A stretch of 64,000 nt of DNA, taken from NCBI RefSeq assembly GCF_000208745.1, contig NC_030853.1, forward strand, positions 10,301,067 to 10,365,066, given 5' to 3'. Below, one piece after another: positions 1 through 10,690 of this stretch (positions within the stretch are counted from its first letter, which is position 1; every line of letters begins with the position of its first letter). The notes beneath the pieces were generated by a model, which was not told the origin of the DNA, searched no databases, and worked only from the letters and a program-made list of their open reading frames with translations. This DNA comes from Theobroma cacao. Taxonomy: Eukaryota; Streptophyta; Magnoliopsida; Malvales; Malvaceae. The position numbers and the translations under genes are program-made.

Positions 1-114
1 AATTTATGAGATGAAAGCTGTGAATTCACACGTTTCTCTAGTTCCTCTCCTAGTTTTAACTCCTTGTGAAATATCTTTAATAATCTATTCTTGTGGATGA
101 TACTTGATATACTT
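1..114 (-). pseudogene. copia pol linker between integrase and reverse transcriptase (decayed, cut by window edge)
   Basis: This is read on the minus strand directly after the integrase segment. Past a stop codon the same frame gives KYIKYHPQE, a second stop, then IIKDISQGVKTR. That resembles the HPxxxIIGDxxxGVxTR linker which precedes the reverse transcriptase of plant copia elements. Two stops in about 38 codons show decay. The reverse transcriptase, RNase H and 3' LTR of this element would lie to the left of the window. Confidence 0.6.
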
Positions 115-1297
115 TCAGCTCTTTGGAAGATCATTGTGTTGATTTTCATTCCTTCGTAGGGTTTCTAAGGGTGGAGGTTCTGTTTCTCTTCCTAGGGAAT
201 TTTCCTCATTGTTTTTTTGGTCTTCTAGGCTAAGTTCTTCCACTTGTTTTCCAAGGTCATTTGTATCATTTTCATCATCAGGTATTTCCTCTTGCAAGGC
301 ATTAGATTCATCAAAAACTACGTGGATAGACTCCTCAACTGTTAAAGATCTTTTGCTAAAGACTCTATAAGCTTTTAAGTTCAGTGCATATCCTAGAAAT
401 ATAGCCTCATCACTCTTCGCATCAAACTTTCCTAGAGGATGTTTTCCATTGTTCAACAAAAAGCATTTGCAGCCAAAACTTCTAAGGTGAGAGATGTTTG
501 GTTTCCTACCTTTGTATAGTTCATATGGGGTTTTTGATATCATGGCCCTTATTGAGACTCTATTAAGGATGTAAGCTGTTGTGTTAATAGTTTTTGCCCA
601 AAAGTACTTTGGTAGATTGTTTTCACAAAGCATGGTTCGTGCTGCTTCTTTGAAGGTTTGATTTTTCCTTTCTACAACCCTATTTTGTTGAGGTGTTCTA
701 GGTGCTGAAAAATTATGATCTAACCCTTTTTCATTACAAAATTTTTCAAACTCATCTACCTCAAACTCACCTCCATGATCACTCCTAATGTTGATTATGA
801 CAAGTCTTTTTTCATTTTCAACCTTCCTACAATGATTTCTAAATGCAAGTAGAGCATCATTCTTATAAGCAAGAAAGTAGACCAAAGTGTACCTAGAGTA
901 CTCATCAACTATCACAAGGCCATATGATTTACCTCCTAGGCTAGTTGTGCTAATTGGTCCAAATAAATTAATGTGCAGTAGTTCAAGAGGCCTAGAAGTT
1001 GAGACAATCTTCTTAGTTTTAAATGATGTTCTAACCTGTTTACCTAGTTGGCAAGCATTACAAAAATTTATCAAATTTAAGTTCAGGCAATCTAATAACT
1101 AGATCTTTTCTTATCAATTTTGAGATGGTATGCATGCTTACATTTCCAAGCCTCCTATGCCATAACCATCTATTATTTTCTTCATTTGCCAAAAGACATG
1201 TTTCATAATTAAGATCAAGATCTTCAAGAAATATAACATACATATTCTTGATCCTTTTTCCTATGGAAAAAACTTTGTTAGTACTTATGTCTATCAT
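115..1297 (-). pseudogene. Ty1/copia integrase (GAG-pre-integrase and catalytic core), inactive
   Basis: Two overlapping minus-strand segments make up the integrase. The right segment (1058-1297) carries the zinc-binding part with WHRRLGNVSMHTISKL. The left segment (115-1074, 319 codons) carries CNACQLGK, completing an HHCC finger, and then the DDE core. The second catalytic Asp (SDHGGEF, codon 778-780) and the Glu (VVERKN, codon 670-672) are present with 35 residues between them. The first Asp is replaced by Asn (LLHINLFGP, codon 967-969, AAT). The finger and core are in different frames. The order protease then integrase, with no reverse transcriptase to the right, fixes copia rather than gypsy. 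The sequence style (TSFKTKKIVSTSRPLELLH) suggests the SIRE lineage. The protein would have inserted the element cDNA into the genome. Confidence 0.9.
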
Positions 1298-1898
1298 TTG
1301 CTCATCACCAAAGGATACGACACCTCATATTTTCTTGTCTAGTTGAGCAAATAGCATTTCGTTTCCAGTCTTGTGCCTTCAGCAGCCACTGTCCATGTAC
1401 CAAGGCTACTTTTCCTTCAGTTGAGCTCTTAAACATGGGTCTTTTAGGTTTGGCCCAACCTACAAAACAAATTTTCAATTTTTCTTAATAGGTACCCATA
1501 CCTTGATGGGTCCTTGAAGGTTAGCTGCTACATAGGATCCTTTTGGAACCTAATTCTTTTTGTTTTCTGCATGCTTCTTTTTCTATAATAGTTATAAGAT
1601 AAATGTCCAAGTTTACCACAAATATAACATCTAGATGAAACATTATCAGAATTTTCCTAAAGTATGTGTTTCTTCTTGATGCTTCTTTCCTCAAACTTTT
1701 AAGAGTAATAGTTTCTTCAATTGCTTTTTGTCAAGCTTCAGTCCTGTTTTCCAATTCCATTTTCAGAATTTCATAATCTGTTTTTGAATGTTCAAGTTCC
1801 GTTTGAAGAATATTTCTTTGTTCAAAAACATAATTAAAGTCATGTTTAATCTTTTCTAAATCTGTCTCAAGAGATGTAGTTTTTTTCTTTAAACTCTT
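1298..1898 (-). pseudogene. copia protease and second zinc-knuckle region, decayed
   Basis: On the minus strand WYMDSGC is followed by a TGA stop and RHKTGNEMLFAQLDKKI. This is the aspartic protease active-site block of copia elements (usual form WxxDSGCSxHMTG), with the Ser codon turned into a stop. The DSG codons lie at 1385-1393. Further upstream in the gene (about 1590-1633) CYICGKLGHLSYNYY looks like a CCHC knuckle that has lost its last Cys. The stretch between this and the gag knuckle at 2170 is polar and coiled-coil-like, broken by stops. The protease would have cleaved the gag-pol polyprotein. Confidence 0.7.
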
Positions 1899-2430
1899 TT
1901 ATTTTGAAGCAAGTTTTTCGAATTCACCATAAAGACACTCATACTCTTCTTGAAGTTCATCAATAGAAAAATCACAAGGAGTTGAAGATACCTTGGATTC
2001 ATCTTCTCTTGCCATCAGACATAAATTTGGTTTTTTTTTAGCTTTTTCTTCTTCAGCATCAGAACTTGAGATGTCACTGTTGGACCAAGTTGCAGCCACC
2101 ATTGCCTTTTTTGATTTTTTGTTTTTTTTTGGAGCTTCATCCTTCAGCAAGGGGCATTCTGACCTAAAATGTCCAGACTTCTTACATTTGAAGCATATAA
2201 CTTCTTGTTTTTTGTTCAACTCATTTTTATTTCTAGTTCTCCATGAAGAACCTTGATCTCTTCTATATCCTTTCTTAGCCAATCTCCTGTTCTTTTGTCC
2301 CATGAGCTTTTTGAATCTTCTTGCAACCATTGCCAATTCTTCATCATCATCACATAATAGATTGTCCAGTTCTTCTTCAAGGATGCTCGTTTTTAAGGCA
2401 ATGCTTTTCTTCTACTTCTTTCTTGTATTC
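1899..2430 (-). pseudogene. copia gag C-terminal part with CCHC zinc knuckle
   Basis: The open segment 1899-2336 encodes a basic nucleocapsid region with an intact CX2CX4HX4C knuckle, CFKCKKSGHFRSEC. A lysine-rich stretch follows, then an acidic, helix-forming tail. Between 2337 and 2430 the frame is interrupted by a stop after KEEE and a one-base shift, but DNLLCDDDEELAMVARRFKKLM is readable across frames and links this part to the capsid segment. The knuckle binds the element's RNA during packaging. The placement, just after the capsid domain and before the protease, is typical of copia gag. Confidence 0.85.
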
Positions 2431-2783
2431 TTATTCCTCTTCCTTAAGTTCCATCTTGTGAGTGAGAAGTGATCCGTAAATTTCATCAAGGGTGATAACA
2501 TTTAAGCCCTTAGCTTCGCGAATGGCAGTCACCTTTGGCTTTCGAGTTTTGGGTAGGCTTCTAAGATGTCTTTTGACAATTTCATGTTCAAGAATTGGTT
2601 TGCCTAGTTGATTGAGTTTATTTGTGATGTTTGTGAACCTATCTAGCATGCTAGTAATATCTTCACCAGGTTCCATCTTAAACATCTCATAAATGTGGGT
2701 TAGGAGGGCTATTTTGAACTCCTTAACTTGTGAAGTCCCTTCATGAATAATCTTAAGTTTGTCCCATACTTGTTTAGCTGTGG
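2431..2783 (-). pseudogene. copia gag capsid domain (UBN2 type), C-terminal part
   Basis: From CTTAKQVWDKLKIIHEGT to MELKEEE this is the UBN2-type capsid region of plant copia gag, with the family motifs VWDKL, EGT, LRSLP and KVTAIREAK. The reading frame is open. The apparent start Met and the first 18 or so residues of the open frame come from the inserted LTR, not from gag. The true N-terminal half of this protein lies 43 kb away at 46044-46354. The break falls at the same codon on both sides and is marked by the five-base duplication TACAG. Confidence 0.9.
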
Positions 2784-2788
2784 TACAG
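2784..2788. repeat. target-site duplication TACAG, left copy (E1 insertion)
   Basis: TACAG here is repeated at 46039-46043. The two copies flank an insertion whose ends are TATAATACCC and GGCTGTGACA. Removing one copy and the insertion reconnects the two halves of the copia gag in frame. Confidence 0.9.
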
Positions 2789-3364
2789 TATAATACCCTG
2801 TACTTTAATATGGTGACTACTTGTGAAACCCTGACCTCCATAAATGAGTGACTAGAGGTATAATGTTTAGTGCATCAAATTCACATATTTAATGGGAGAT
2901 TAAATACCTATATAGTCTAAGTTGGACTAGATTTAGGATTGAATTTAGGTATTTTTATTTATTTTATTAGTTTAGTTTAATTTATGTTTAAATGTTTATT
3001 TTTAATTAATGATGCTAGTTTTACGTTATTTATAATTATTTTATGTTTTTATAGGAGTAGGACCAAAAATAATTTCAATTGGTGAAGAAAGGTGCATAAT
3101 TAACTGTTGCTCTATTTGCATATGTTTCGGGTTTTCAAGCATATCTCCCACTACAAAAGTCCAAATGATATGATTTTTAAACCATCAGAAAGCTAAGAGG
3201 CAGGAATACAACTTTGATGTTTACCAGTTTACCCAGCTCTAAACTAAAAGTGGTCAAAATCTTTGTCAAAGTGAAGGCACTACACTAGAAAAACAAAAAA
3301 GGGGCATTTTTGTAAATTCTGTGAAACTTTGATTGACTTGAGGATAAATATCTCATTTCTTCCA
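2789..3364 (+). mobile_element. E1 LTR, 5' part (family E, subfamily E-a), interrupted by E2
   Basis: It starts TATAATACCCTGTACTTTAATA and matches the start of the E2 LTRs at 3365 and 37068, so it is the first ~575 bp of an E-a LTR. It stops after TCATTTCTTCCA, where E2 begins. The last five bases, TTCCA (3360-3364), are the target duplication of E2. The rest of this LTR resumes at 39464 or 41286. E1 may be a solo LTR or the remnant of a larger element; only LTR sequence is seen. No coding potential. Confidence 0.85.
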
Positions 3365-3829
3365 TATGATACCCCATATTTTAATATGGTGGCTAATTGT
3401 GAAACCCCGACCTCCATAGGTGTGTGATTAGAGGTAGACCGTGTGATACCACAACTTTTATAGGCTTGTAACTAAGTATACATGTAATAATATGAGCTAG
3501 GGGTAATTTCGTCATTTTCTCTAATAAGCTTTCAGAAGAAAGTTTTATGATATTTTAAGGCCTAAATAGGCATAAGACAGTATAAATGATGTGTGCTGAT
3601 GAAAACACGAAGAAAACTATAAGTTTCAACAATTTTCATAACAGGGGCAAAATGGTCATTTTTCACCTCGGGTTAAAATTTTAAGTTTTTATGAACTCGA
3701 GCATGTTTAGACCATATGGATATTGTCCCAGTGTTAAAAGAGCAAAAATATTGCATAAAAGATTGGAGGAGAGTAAGTTAATTGGTGGAGGGGCATTTTC
3801 GTAATTTTAAAGGAAAGGATAAGATTGCC

Positions 3830-3837
3830 TATAAATA
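3830..3837 (+). promoter_or_regulatory. TATA box of the E-c LTR
   Basis: TATAAATA lies about 320 bases before the first predicted donor. The same octamer sits at the matching place in the E-b LTRs (35090, 48190, and on the minus strand 54422 and 61417), which supports a transcription start just downstream. Confidence 0.6.
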
Positions 3838-4156
3838 CCTTGAATTTCTAACAGCTTCTTGGAATTTTCCAACAGCTGGTCTTCTTCTTCCCTTCTCCTC
3901 TCTCACGTTTCTTCAAACTCCATGGAAGCTTGATTTTCAAACTTCCACAACTTTCTCTCTGTAGCTCCAATTTTCATGCTTTTGGTGCACCCTCCATAAA
4001 CCCTTGTGCTATTTCATCTTCTCACTTCAAAAACCTTGAAATATCTTGTTTTCATACTTTCTCTCACTAGTTGGGCATTCTAAAGAGAGAAAAAGAGAAT
4101 CACTCCACTGATTTAGAAGCTATTGGAAGAGAATCCAATTATAAAGGAACCCTAGG

Positions 4157-4373
4157 GTGAGTGATGCACCAAGTTTGATTTTTAGCTGCAGAAAATGGCT
4201 AGTAATTGTGATTGATGAGCTGTTTTATTGTTTAGTATGTTCATTACTTTTTAGTGATTAAGATAGTGAACATAGATAGCTATTTAAAGTGGCAATTGAA
4301 AACTAGCTAAGAGATAGCTTTTAGAGTTCATAGTGTGTAAATTGATCTATTGTTTATATTAATGTGATCCTAG
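4157..4373 (+). other. predicted intron 1 of the E-c LTR leader
   Basis: Donor CCTAGG|GTGAGTGATG and acceptor GTGATCCTAG|GTTTTTAAGG. Length 217 nt. The donor matches the plant consensus and is at the same place as in the E-a and E-b LTRs. The following exon is 4374-4449, 76 nt. Confidence 0.6.
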
Positions 4374-4664
4374 GTTTTTAAGGAAGCACCATCATTCCAA
4401 TTGGATCATTAAGGGAATTTGAGTCAACTAAAAGTTTTACAATCAATTGGTGAGTGGACTACCTTTAAAACTGATTTTGGGAATATGATGGATTTGACAA
4501 AGTGTTTGAATGATTTTATACAATTTTTCATGAAAATGAATGCCTTGGGAACAAGCTTTTGAGAAAAGGTTTATGTTATGAAATGTGATTATTATGGATT
4601 TCTATGTGGCTGCATTATGTTGATATACATATATGCTTGAGTATAATGTTGTGTAATTATATTG

Positions 4665-4860
4665 ACTCGGCTATGTGCGAGTAGGGAGTGCGCATAAGTC
4701 GAGGATGACCCGGTTATGTGCGAGTAGGGAGTGCGCATAACCCGGTGATGACCCAGCCATGTGCGAGTAGGGAGTGCGCATGAGCTGGTGATGATGATGA
4801 TGGGATGGTGTGATGATGATGATGGGTATGTATGTATATATATATATATATATATATATG
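4665..4860 (+). repeat. minisatellite and TA microsatellite in the E-c LTR
   Basis: Three imperfect copies of a ~50-base unit containing GTGCGAGTAGGGAGTGCGCA are followed by a GATGAT-rich part and a run of about eleven TA dinucleotides (4836-4858). The same kind of array, with diverged units, sits at the homologous place in the other E LTRs. Confidence 0.85.
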
Positions 4861-5054
4861 TAAATATGTGTGTTATAGGAAATTGATGGATAATGGGTTA
4901 TGGTTGTAATGCATGTGAAACTTGACATTTTAAACCTTGAGAAATTGTTATGTGTTTTCATGTTGGTTTGGACCTTTTGGCAGGATGGTTTTTCCTTTGG
5001 GAGAAAGGTAAATTTTGCATTGATGCCCTGTATTTGAAAGGGTAGGCTAGTCGG

Positions 5055-5295
5055 AAACTCGTTGCAGCGAGGATGCATTTTCACTGCAGCGAGAATGACA
5101 CTGTAGCTTCTCGCTGCAACGAAATGCATTATTGCTGCAGTGAGAAGCTTTCTATTTTCTGGGTTGCAATCTTGCTGTAGCGAGCTTGAATTTCGCTGCA
5201 ACGAGAAACATTCTGTTTCTAGGTTGAAATTTCGTTGCAGCAAGATTGAATCTCGCTGCAGTGAAAAACTTTCTGTTGTGGTCTCTTATCTTGTC
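5055..5295 (+). repeat. cluster of TCGCTGCAGCGA-like palindromes
   Basis: About nine degenerate copies of the self-complementary 12-mer TCGCTGCAGCGA, in both C/T variants, often followed by GAAACATTCTGTTT or AGCTTTCTATTTT. Spacing is irregular, 20-40 bases. Similar copies recur in the other E LTRs. Confidence 0.75.
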
Positions 5296-6925
5296 CAATT
5301 GCTGCCCTATCTTTCACTTCTTTGCTACCATATGGGAGCATGGACTTCCAACATTAAGGATTAAAAGAGTTAAGTTTAAAATAATGAGGTTTAGTGAGAA
5401 ACCCTCGGCCAGTTGAGAAACCCTCGTTCGGTTAATAACTAAATCCCAACGTCGCTGCAGCGGAAAGGCATTCTGGCTATCGTATTTGACTTGCTTGTGA
5501 AATATTGAAGTTTTCATTTTCAAATGATTTGGTATGTATAGGTTCATGATTTTTAAATGATTAATCATTTAAGGGCTTGATGAGGGGTTTTTAATAAGAA
5601 TAGAAACAAATTGCATTGTTTTGAAAAAGAATGCATCATGATTTCATTAAAGATTCCTTATGGTATGCTTGTTCCCTTCCTTGTTCACTCACCGGGTTTA
5701 TACTCACCATTTCAAATTCATGTTCTCAGATCACGAGGCAGTCAGTAACTAGGATGAGGTATCCTTGTATACTTGTGTCCATCTTTTGGTAGGTGTCTCG
5801 GCATTCAGTAGCTGTACATTCCTCCGAGACCCTTCGCTGGAAGTCAAGTCTTCTTTTTGAGATGTATAGGTGAACTTAATGTACATTATTTGAATACATG
5901 TTGTAGACAATGTATGTATATAATAAAATGAGAAATGCCAATACGAGTTGGCAACGTCTATTACTATTTTGATTTTAAGTTTTAAAAAAATGACTTAGCA
6001 GTTTATAATGGAATGATGAACACGTCGGACTATTAGGCTTGCTTGGGCTTAGTGGACTACATCCATTGGGCCCATGCGCCGGTCATGGCCCGGAATTAGG
6101 GTCGTGATAGACCGTTAAGTGCATCAAATTCACATAGTTAATGGGAGCTTAAATACCATATTAGTCTAAGTTAGACTAGATTTAGGATTGAATTTAGGTA
6201 TTTTTATTTATTTTATTAGTTTAGTTTAATTTATATTTAAATGTTTATTTTGAGTTAACGATGCTAGTTTTACGTTATTTATAATTATTTTATGTTTTTA
6301 TAGGAGTAGGATCAAAAATAATTTCAATTGGTGAAGAAAGGAGCATAATTAACTGTTGCTCTATTTGCATATGTTTTTATTTTCTAAGCATATCTCCCAC
6401 TACCGAAGTCCAAATGACATGATTTTTGGACCATTAGAAAGCTGAGAGGCAGAGATACAACTTTGAAGTTTACTATTTTGCCCAGTTCGGATTGAAAAGT
6501 GGTCAAAATCTTTGTCAAAGTGAAGGCACTACACCAAAAGAACAAAAAAGGGGCATTTTTGTAAACTCCGTGAAACTTTGATTGACTTTAGAATAAATAT
6601 CTCATTTCTTCCAGCACCTTCTCCTCACTTCCAGCGGCTTCTTCTTCTTCTCCACATCCTTTTCCCTCACTAAACATTTTCTTCCTTCCATGGAAGAGAA
6701 ACCTTAAAGCCTCCATAACTTTCTCGAATTAACTTCGATTCTCATGCTTTTGTACACTTTTTCATAGGGTTTTTCATACTCATTCACTTTTACCCATCAA
6801 GAACCCTCAAAAGCTCTTCCTCTGCACTTTCTCTCACTAGCTCAACATTTAGAGAGAGAGAGAGATAGATTTTCCTTGATAGCTTGAAGAACTCTTGAAA
6901 AGCATTCCACTATAAAGCCACTAAG

Positions 6926-7154
6926 GTGAGTAATGAGTTAGATTTGATATTTGAGTTATTGTTGATGGCCAATAATTAGGTTTGTGTGCTGATTTATTGT
7001 TGAAGGTTATTTAATCATGTCTAGTGTGAACAATGACTACTTAAATGGTAATTGGAAGCTAGTTAGGAATAACTAGTAAAACTTGATTTAGCAAACAACT
7101 TTTTGAATAGTATATATGTAAATTGAGTTAGTGTGATGCTATTGTGTGTGATAG
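6926..7154 (+). other. predicted intron 1 of the E2 5' LTR leader
   Basis: Donor CACTAAG|GTGAGTAATG and acceptor GTGTGATAG|GTTCGAAAT. 229 nt. Exon 2 is 7155-7230, 76 nt. Confidence 0.6.
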
Positions 7155-7230
7155 GTTCGAAATAGACTCCACATCTCCATTCGAAGCATTAGACGCAGTT
7201 ACAGTCGATCAAAGTATCAACAAAGAGACT

Positions 7231-8009
7231 GTGAGTGAACTTGCATTAAAATGTTTTGGGATAAATGCATATGTGTTTAATTAAATCACCTGATATGTTT
7301 TATTGGACTTTTTTTTAAATCGTGCATGGGAACAAACGCTTGATGAAATGTTTTTATGTGGTAAAATATGCGATATAATGAAACCATGCTTTCCTATATT
7401 ATGTAGATATGTATGTTATGCTTTAAGTGATAATACTGTATAATAGCTATAACCATGCACATGCGGTGTGGGAGTGCACGTGACAGTGCCGGTGGTGCGC
7501 GGTGTGGGAGTGCGTGTGATGATATTGAAATGTAGGTGAAGGGAGTACACATGGTGATATTAAAATGTGCGTGTAGGGAGTGCACATGATGATATTGCCT
7601 TGTACGTGTAGGGAGTGCACATGAGCTGAGTAAGGCGACGGTGGTGTACATGTATATATATATATATGCTATAGACAAGTTATGAAAATAAAAATATGAT
7701 TGTACTATATGCTATAGAATGCTTTTCCGCTGTAGCGAGAAACCCTTTGTTTTGCTTGTCTTGATTGGATATTTGTTGTAGTTTTCACTCTTTTTAACTC
7801 CATTGTGGATTATAAATCCTTCACCTTAAGGGATTAAATAATCAAGGGTTGAATTAAGGGGCTTTACAAGAGACTAAACTAAATTGCATTGGTTTTAAAA
7901 TAAGTGCATCGTGTTTTCAAAATCTTTCCGTATCATTTGCTTGTTCCCTTCCTTTGTTTACTCACTGAGTTTATACTCATTATTTTCAACTTCATGTTTT
8001 AGTTTTTAG
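7231..8009 (+). other. predicted intron 2 of the E2 5' LTR leader
   Basis: Donor AGAGACT|GTGAGTGAAC and acceptor TAGTTTTTAG|GTTCGAAGG. 779 nt, containing the minisatellite and TA run. The next exon runs through the LTR end to the primer site. Confidence 0.58.
7450..7670 (+). repeat. minisatellite (~33 bp unit) and TA run in the E2 5' LTR
   Basis: Units of the type ATGATATTGAAATGTGCGTG followed by TAGGGAGTGCAC repeat about five times with variation, followed by a TA run at about 7651-7668. The minus strand gives a His/Ser-rich open frame that is an artefact of the repeat. Confidence 0.8.
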
Positions 8010-8408
8010 GTTCGAAGGTAGTTGGATTCCTAGGTCGAGGTGCTTCCTTTTATCTATTTTTCGGTAGGTCACCCTGACACTAAATGTTAGCACCCATGCC
8101 CAAAGTCACTCTACTTACGGTCAAGGTCTTTGTATATGCACATATATGTTTAATGTGAATTGTTAAGATATATTTGACAAACTATCTATGTATATTTAAA
8201 TTTATGATGCCAGTGCGAGTATTTACTTGGGTTCTATGAATTGTCTTCGAACAAATTAGCATTTGAACACTATTAAGTGTAGATCTTAAAGAAATATAAA
8301 TGATAGATGGACTAATGTATAAATTCATATAGGAAGGCTTGCTTGGCCCTAGTGGGCTGTGCCTATTGGGTCCTTATACCGGTCATGGCCTGAGATTAGG
8401 CTGTGACA

Positions 8409-10690
8409 AAGGTGGTATCAAAGCTCTAAGTTTAGTTGAATCCTAGGGATTCCTGTGTTGTCAGTGGAGTTGTGGGAGTCTGTCTAGAGTCTCATCATTG
8501 GATTATGGGTGTGCAACGCAAGCTAAGGATGGGAGGCTACATAGGCCCTTAATTCTTTATAAAACCTACCTATTCTTAAGATATATAAATGGCTAAGCAA
8601 TTGATGCTTGGTTGCGTATAGGTTTGGAGGTGCACCTGTTGCACACTCTATGTCTAGAAGTGACGGTTGTCCTTATGCCCCTCACAGTACTAGCGAGGGA
8701 TCGCTAGATTCCACTGCTAGGAGCCAATGGTGCCTTGATCTAGGTAGTCCGAAAAATGGCTAGTCTCGGATTCCTATTACATGGATTCCATCAGAATTGG
8801 AAGAATGATTTTATAATAAGGAAAGCTTTGAGAGTAGCGAAAGCCTTGAAAATGAGGACAGCTCTAACATTCATGAAGCGGTAAGAAATTTCCTTTTGGA
8901 AAGGTTTGAGGAATGGCATAAGAATAGATGAAAAAGGTAATTGCAAAGGGAGATATTCATCCTAAGTAGGTGTCAACTGTCCAAGACTTTCCCCCAGGTT
9001 GTGGGAGAGGTGCTGCACCTGTGAGTAGGGAAGAATGCATAAGAATATAGCAAGCTTGAATTAAGGACAAAATGGGGAAATCTCAGGAGGTAGAAGAAGA
9101 CCCGAAAAAGGATCCGTCGATGTGCTCGGATCAAGGTAACAATGATCCTAAGGACACTTAATACTTTCGTTGAACTCCGTATTACTTTAAGTATGGGTAA
9201 ATGCGGTGTAAATTAAGTAGTAGTAGTCGTTTGTACAAAGGACTTAAGAGTTTGGTTTTTATTTTCATTTGACTTGAATGGATTATGAAGCAGCTATTTA
9301 AATGACTTGGTTCATATGGGAATCTTTTGGTATGATAGAGGTATACTAGCAATATAATCATTGAGGAAGGATATACACCCTAGTGGCATGATTAGTTGCC
9401 TTAGGCAATTATTGAAGGTTGTCGTAGAAAGCCATTAACGATTCAAGCAACTACCGGACCTAACGATAAATGTGTTTTGCAGTACTATGAAATGGTTACC
9501 AATAAATGTGATGGACTTTTGAGCGGTAACCCTAGATTTTTGACAAGGCATAAAATGCCATTTGAATTGACAACGTTTATTAGAAATTATCATTTACCAC
9601 GGTATGTGGGTTTTTGGCATGATTCAGAATGCAAAGATAAATAAATAAAGCCCTAGCTTATGGGGCAAGTTGAATCAAAAAAGTCAATTTTTGAGTAAAC
9701 ACATTGAACTAGGGGACTATGTTATAATAAGTAGGTTCAATGTGTTGTAACTGCATAGAATATCATGAGAAAGCATGGTAAGGTAAGTAATCCATCACGA
9801 AAATATGAAAATTGAAATCTCAATTACAGTTACAATTCAGAAGGATATGAGAGAAATCAATGAGGCTATAAGTGGCACTTTGCATGGTTAATGTGATTAA
9901 GTCAAGGATTGTAAAATTTAAGTATGGAGGGAACTACAAAATGATGCCATGACATTATAAGATGATAATTTGGTACAAATATAGACCAATGGAGGAAAAA
10001 TATGGAACTTGGAAAAGGTGAATTCTTGATTTAATAAGGATTATGAGTATAAAGTGTGGAAAAAGATGAACTATTTTCCTAATCATTTGTGCTGGAAGTC
10101 AATGAACTATCTGAGATACAAGACAGAAAAGACAATTAATTAGAAATAGAATGAATTGTGGGATGCCATAAATAATGCATAATTATGTGTGTAGTGATAT
10201 ATATATATATTGTGAATTCATTACACCATATGGAAAGGATGTCCTAAAGTGGGACTTAGTGATTGATGATAAGTGTTAAAAGATAATATAAGTTGAAAGT
10301 ATTAACTTGGTTTAGTGCATATGACAAGTAAAGGGAAGATACACATGCTTATGGAAATTGTGGTAAGAGCTTAAAGGAAAGCCATATGGTTGAAAGGGAT
10401 GGAAGTAGAAACTTTGAAGGTACGAGAACTTCCTTGTGAAAGAAGTTTCCAGTAGTTGCACTGTCGCAACACTAACTATCCAGCTTGACAACACTAGAAA
10501 CATCTCGTGTATTGAACGTATGAGCAAGGGTTGTAACTTGATCCTTGGGAACTATCGCATGTGAACAGTGGCAAAGCATGACTCTTCGCCTAGGGGCTTA
10601 TAGAGGAAAGGGCTATACAAAGAGGTGGAGCCGCCTTATGAGTGCTCTGATAGGTACCTTTTGTTGTCACCGGTGAAGGAGGAAAGGACT
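8409..10690 (+). mobile_element. E2 interior, first block, no recognisable gene
   Basis: About 2.3 kb in which all frames are short and broken. I recognise no gag motif or zinc knuckle. Parts near 10270-10420 resemble 15110-15250 inside F1. A short TA run lies near 10198-10210. Confidence 0.6.
8413..8425 (+). other. E2 primer binding site
   Basis: TGGTATCAAAGCT, four bases after the LTR end TGTGACA, is a one-mismatch match to the usual initiator-Met tRNA 3' end complement TGGTATCAGAGC. It sets the plus-strand orientation of E2. Confidence 0.85.

Larger units (their letters stand above)
4450..5729 (+). other. predicted intron 2 of the E-c LTR leader
   Basis: Donor CAATTG|GTGAGTGG and acceptor ATGTTCTCAG|ATCACGAGG. 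Length 1280 nt. It would remove the minisatellite, the TA run and the palindrome cluster from the leader RNA. The acceptor is preceded by the TTCACTCACCGGGTTTATAC block that is shared with families F and G. Confidence 0.6.
3442..6109 (+). mobile_element. solo LTR, family E subfamily E-c
   Basis: It starts TGTGATACCACAAC and ends GGGTCGTGATA, and is flanked by GACCG at 3437-3441 and 6110-6114. There is no internal region or second LTR, so it is a solo LTR left by recombination. It holds a TATA box (3830-3837), an exon-intron-like layout (donors 4157 and 4450, acceptors 4373 and 5729), a minisatellite, a TA run and a cluster of TCGCTGCAGCGA-like palindromes. Confidence 0.92.
3365..8408 (+). repeat. 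E2 5' LTR (E-a), split by a solo LTR
   Basis: Bounds are TATGATACCCC at the left and GGCTGTGACA at the right. The solo LTR 3442-6109 plus one duplicated GACCG is inserted near its start. The part from 6610 onward contains a pyrimidine-rich TTC run, a GA repeat, predicted donor and acceptor sites (6926, 7154, 7231, 8009), a minisatellite with a TA run (about 7450-7670) and a CGCTGTAGCGAG palindrome remnant near 7729. Confidence 0.88.

Noticed and set aside
2784..2841. Met start and first residues of the apparent copia gag frame at 2841
   Set aside because: They come from inserted LTR sequence. The gag homology starts only at the TACAG junction.
3782..3964. 60-codon frame downstream of an LTR
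   Set aside because: It lies over the TATA box and exon 1 of a solo LTR, with no recognisable domain.
5055..5295. Palindrome array as a CRISPR array
   Set aside because: Spacing is irregular, copies are degenerate, the context is plant retroelement and there are no cas genes.
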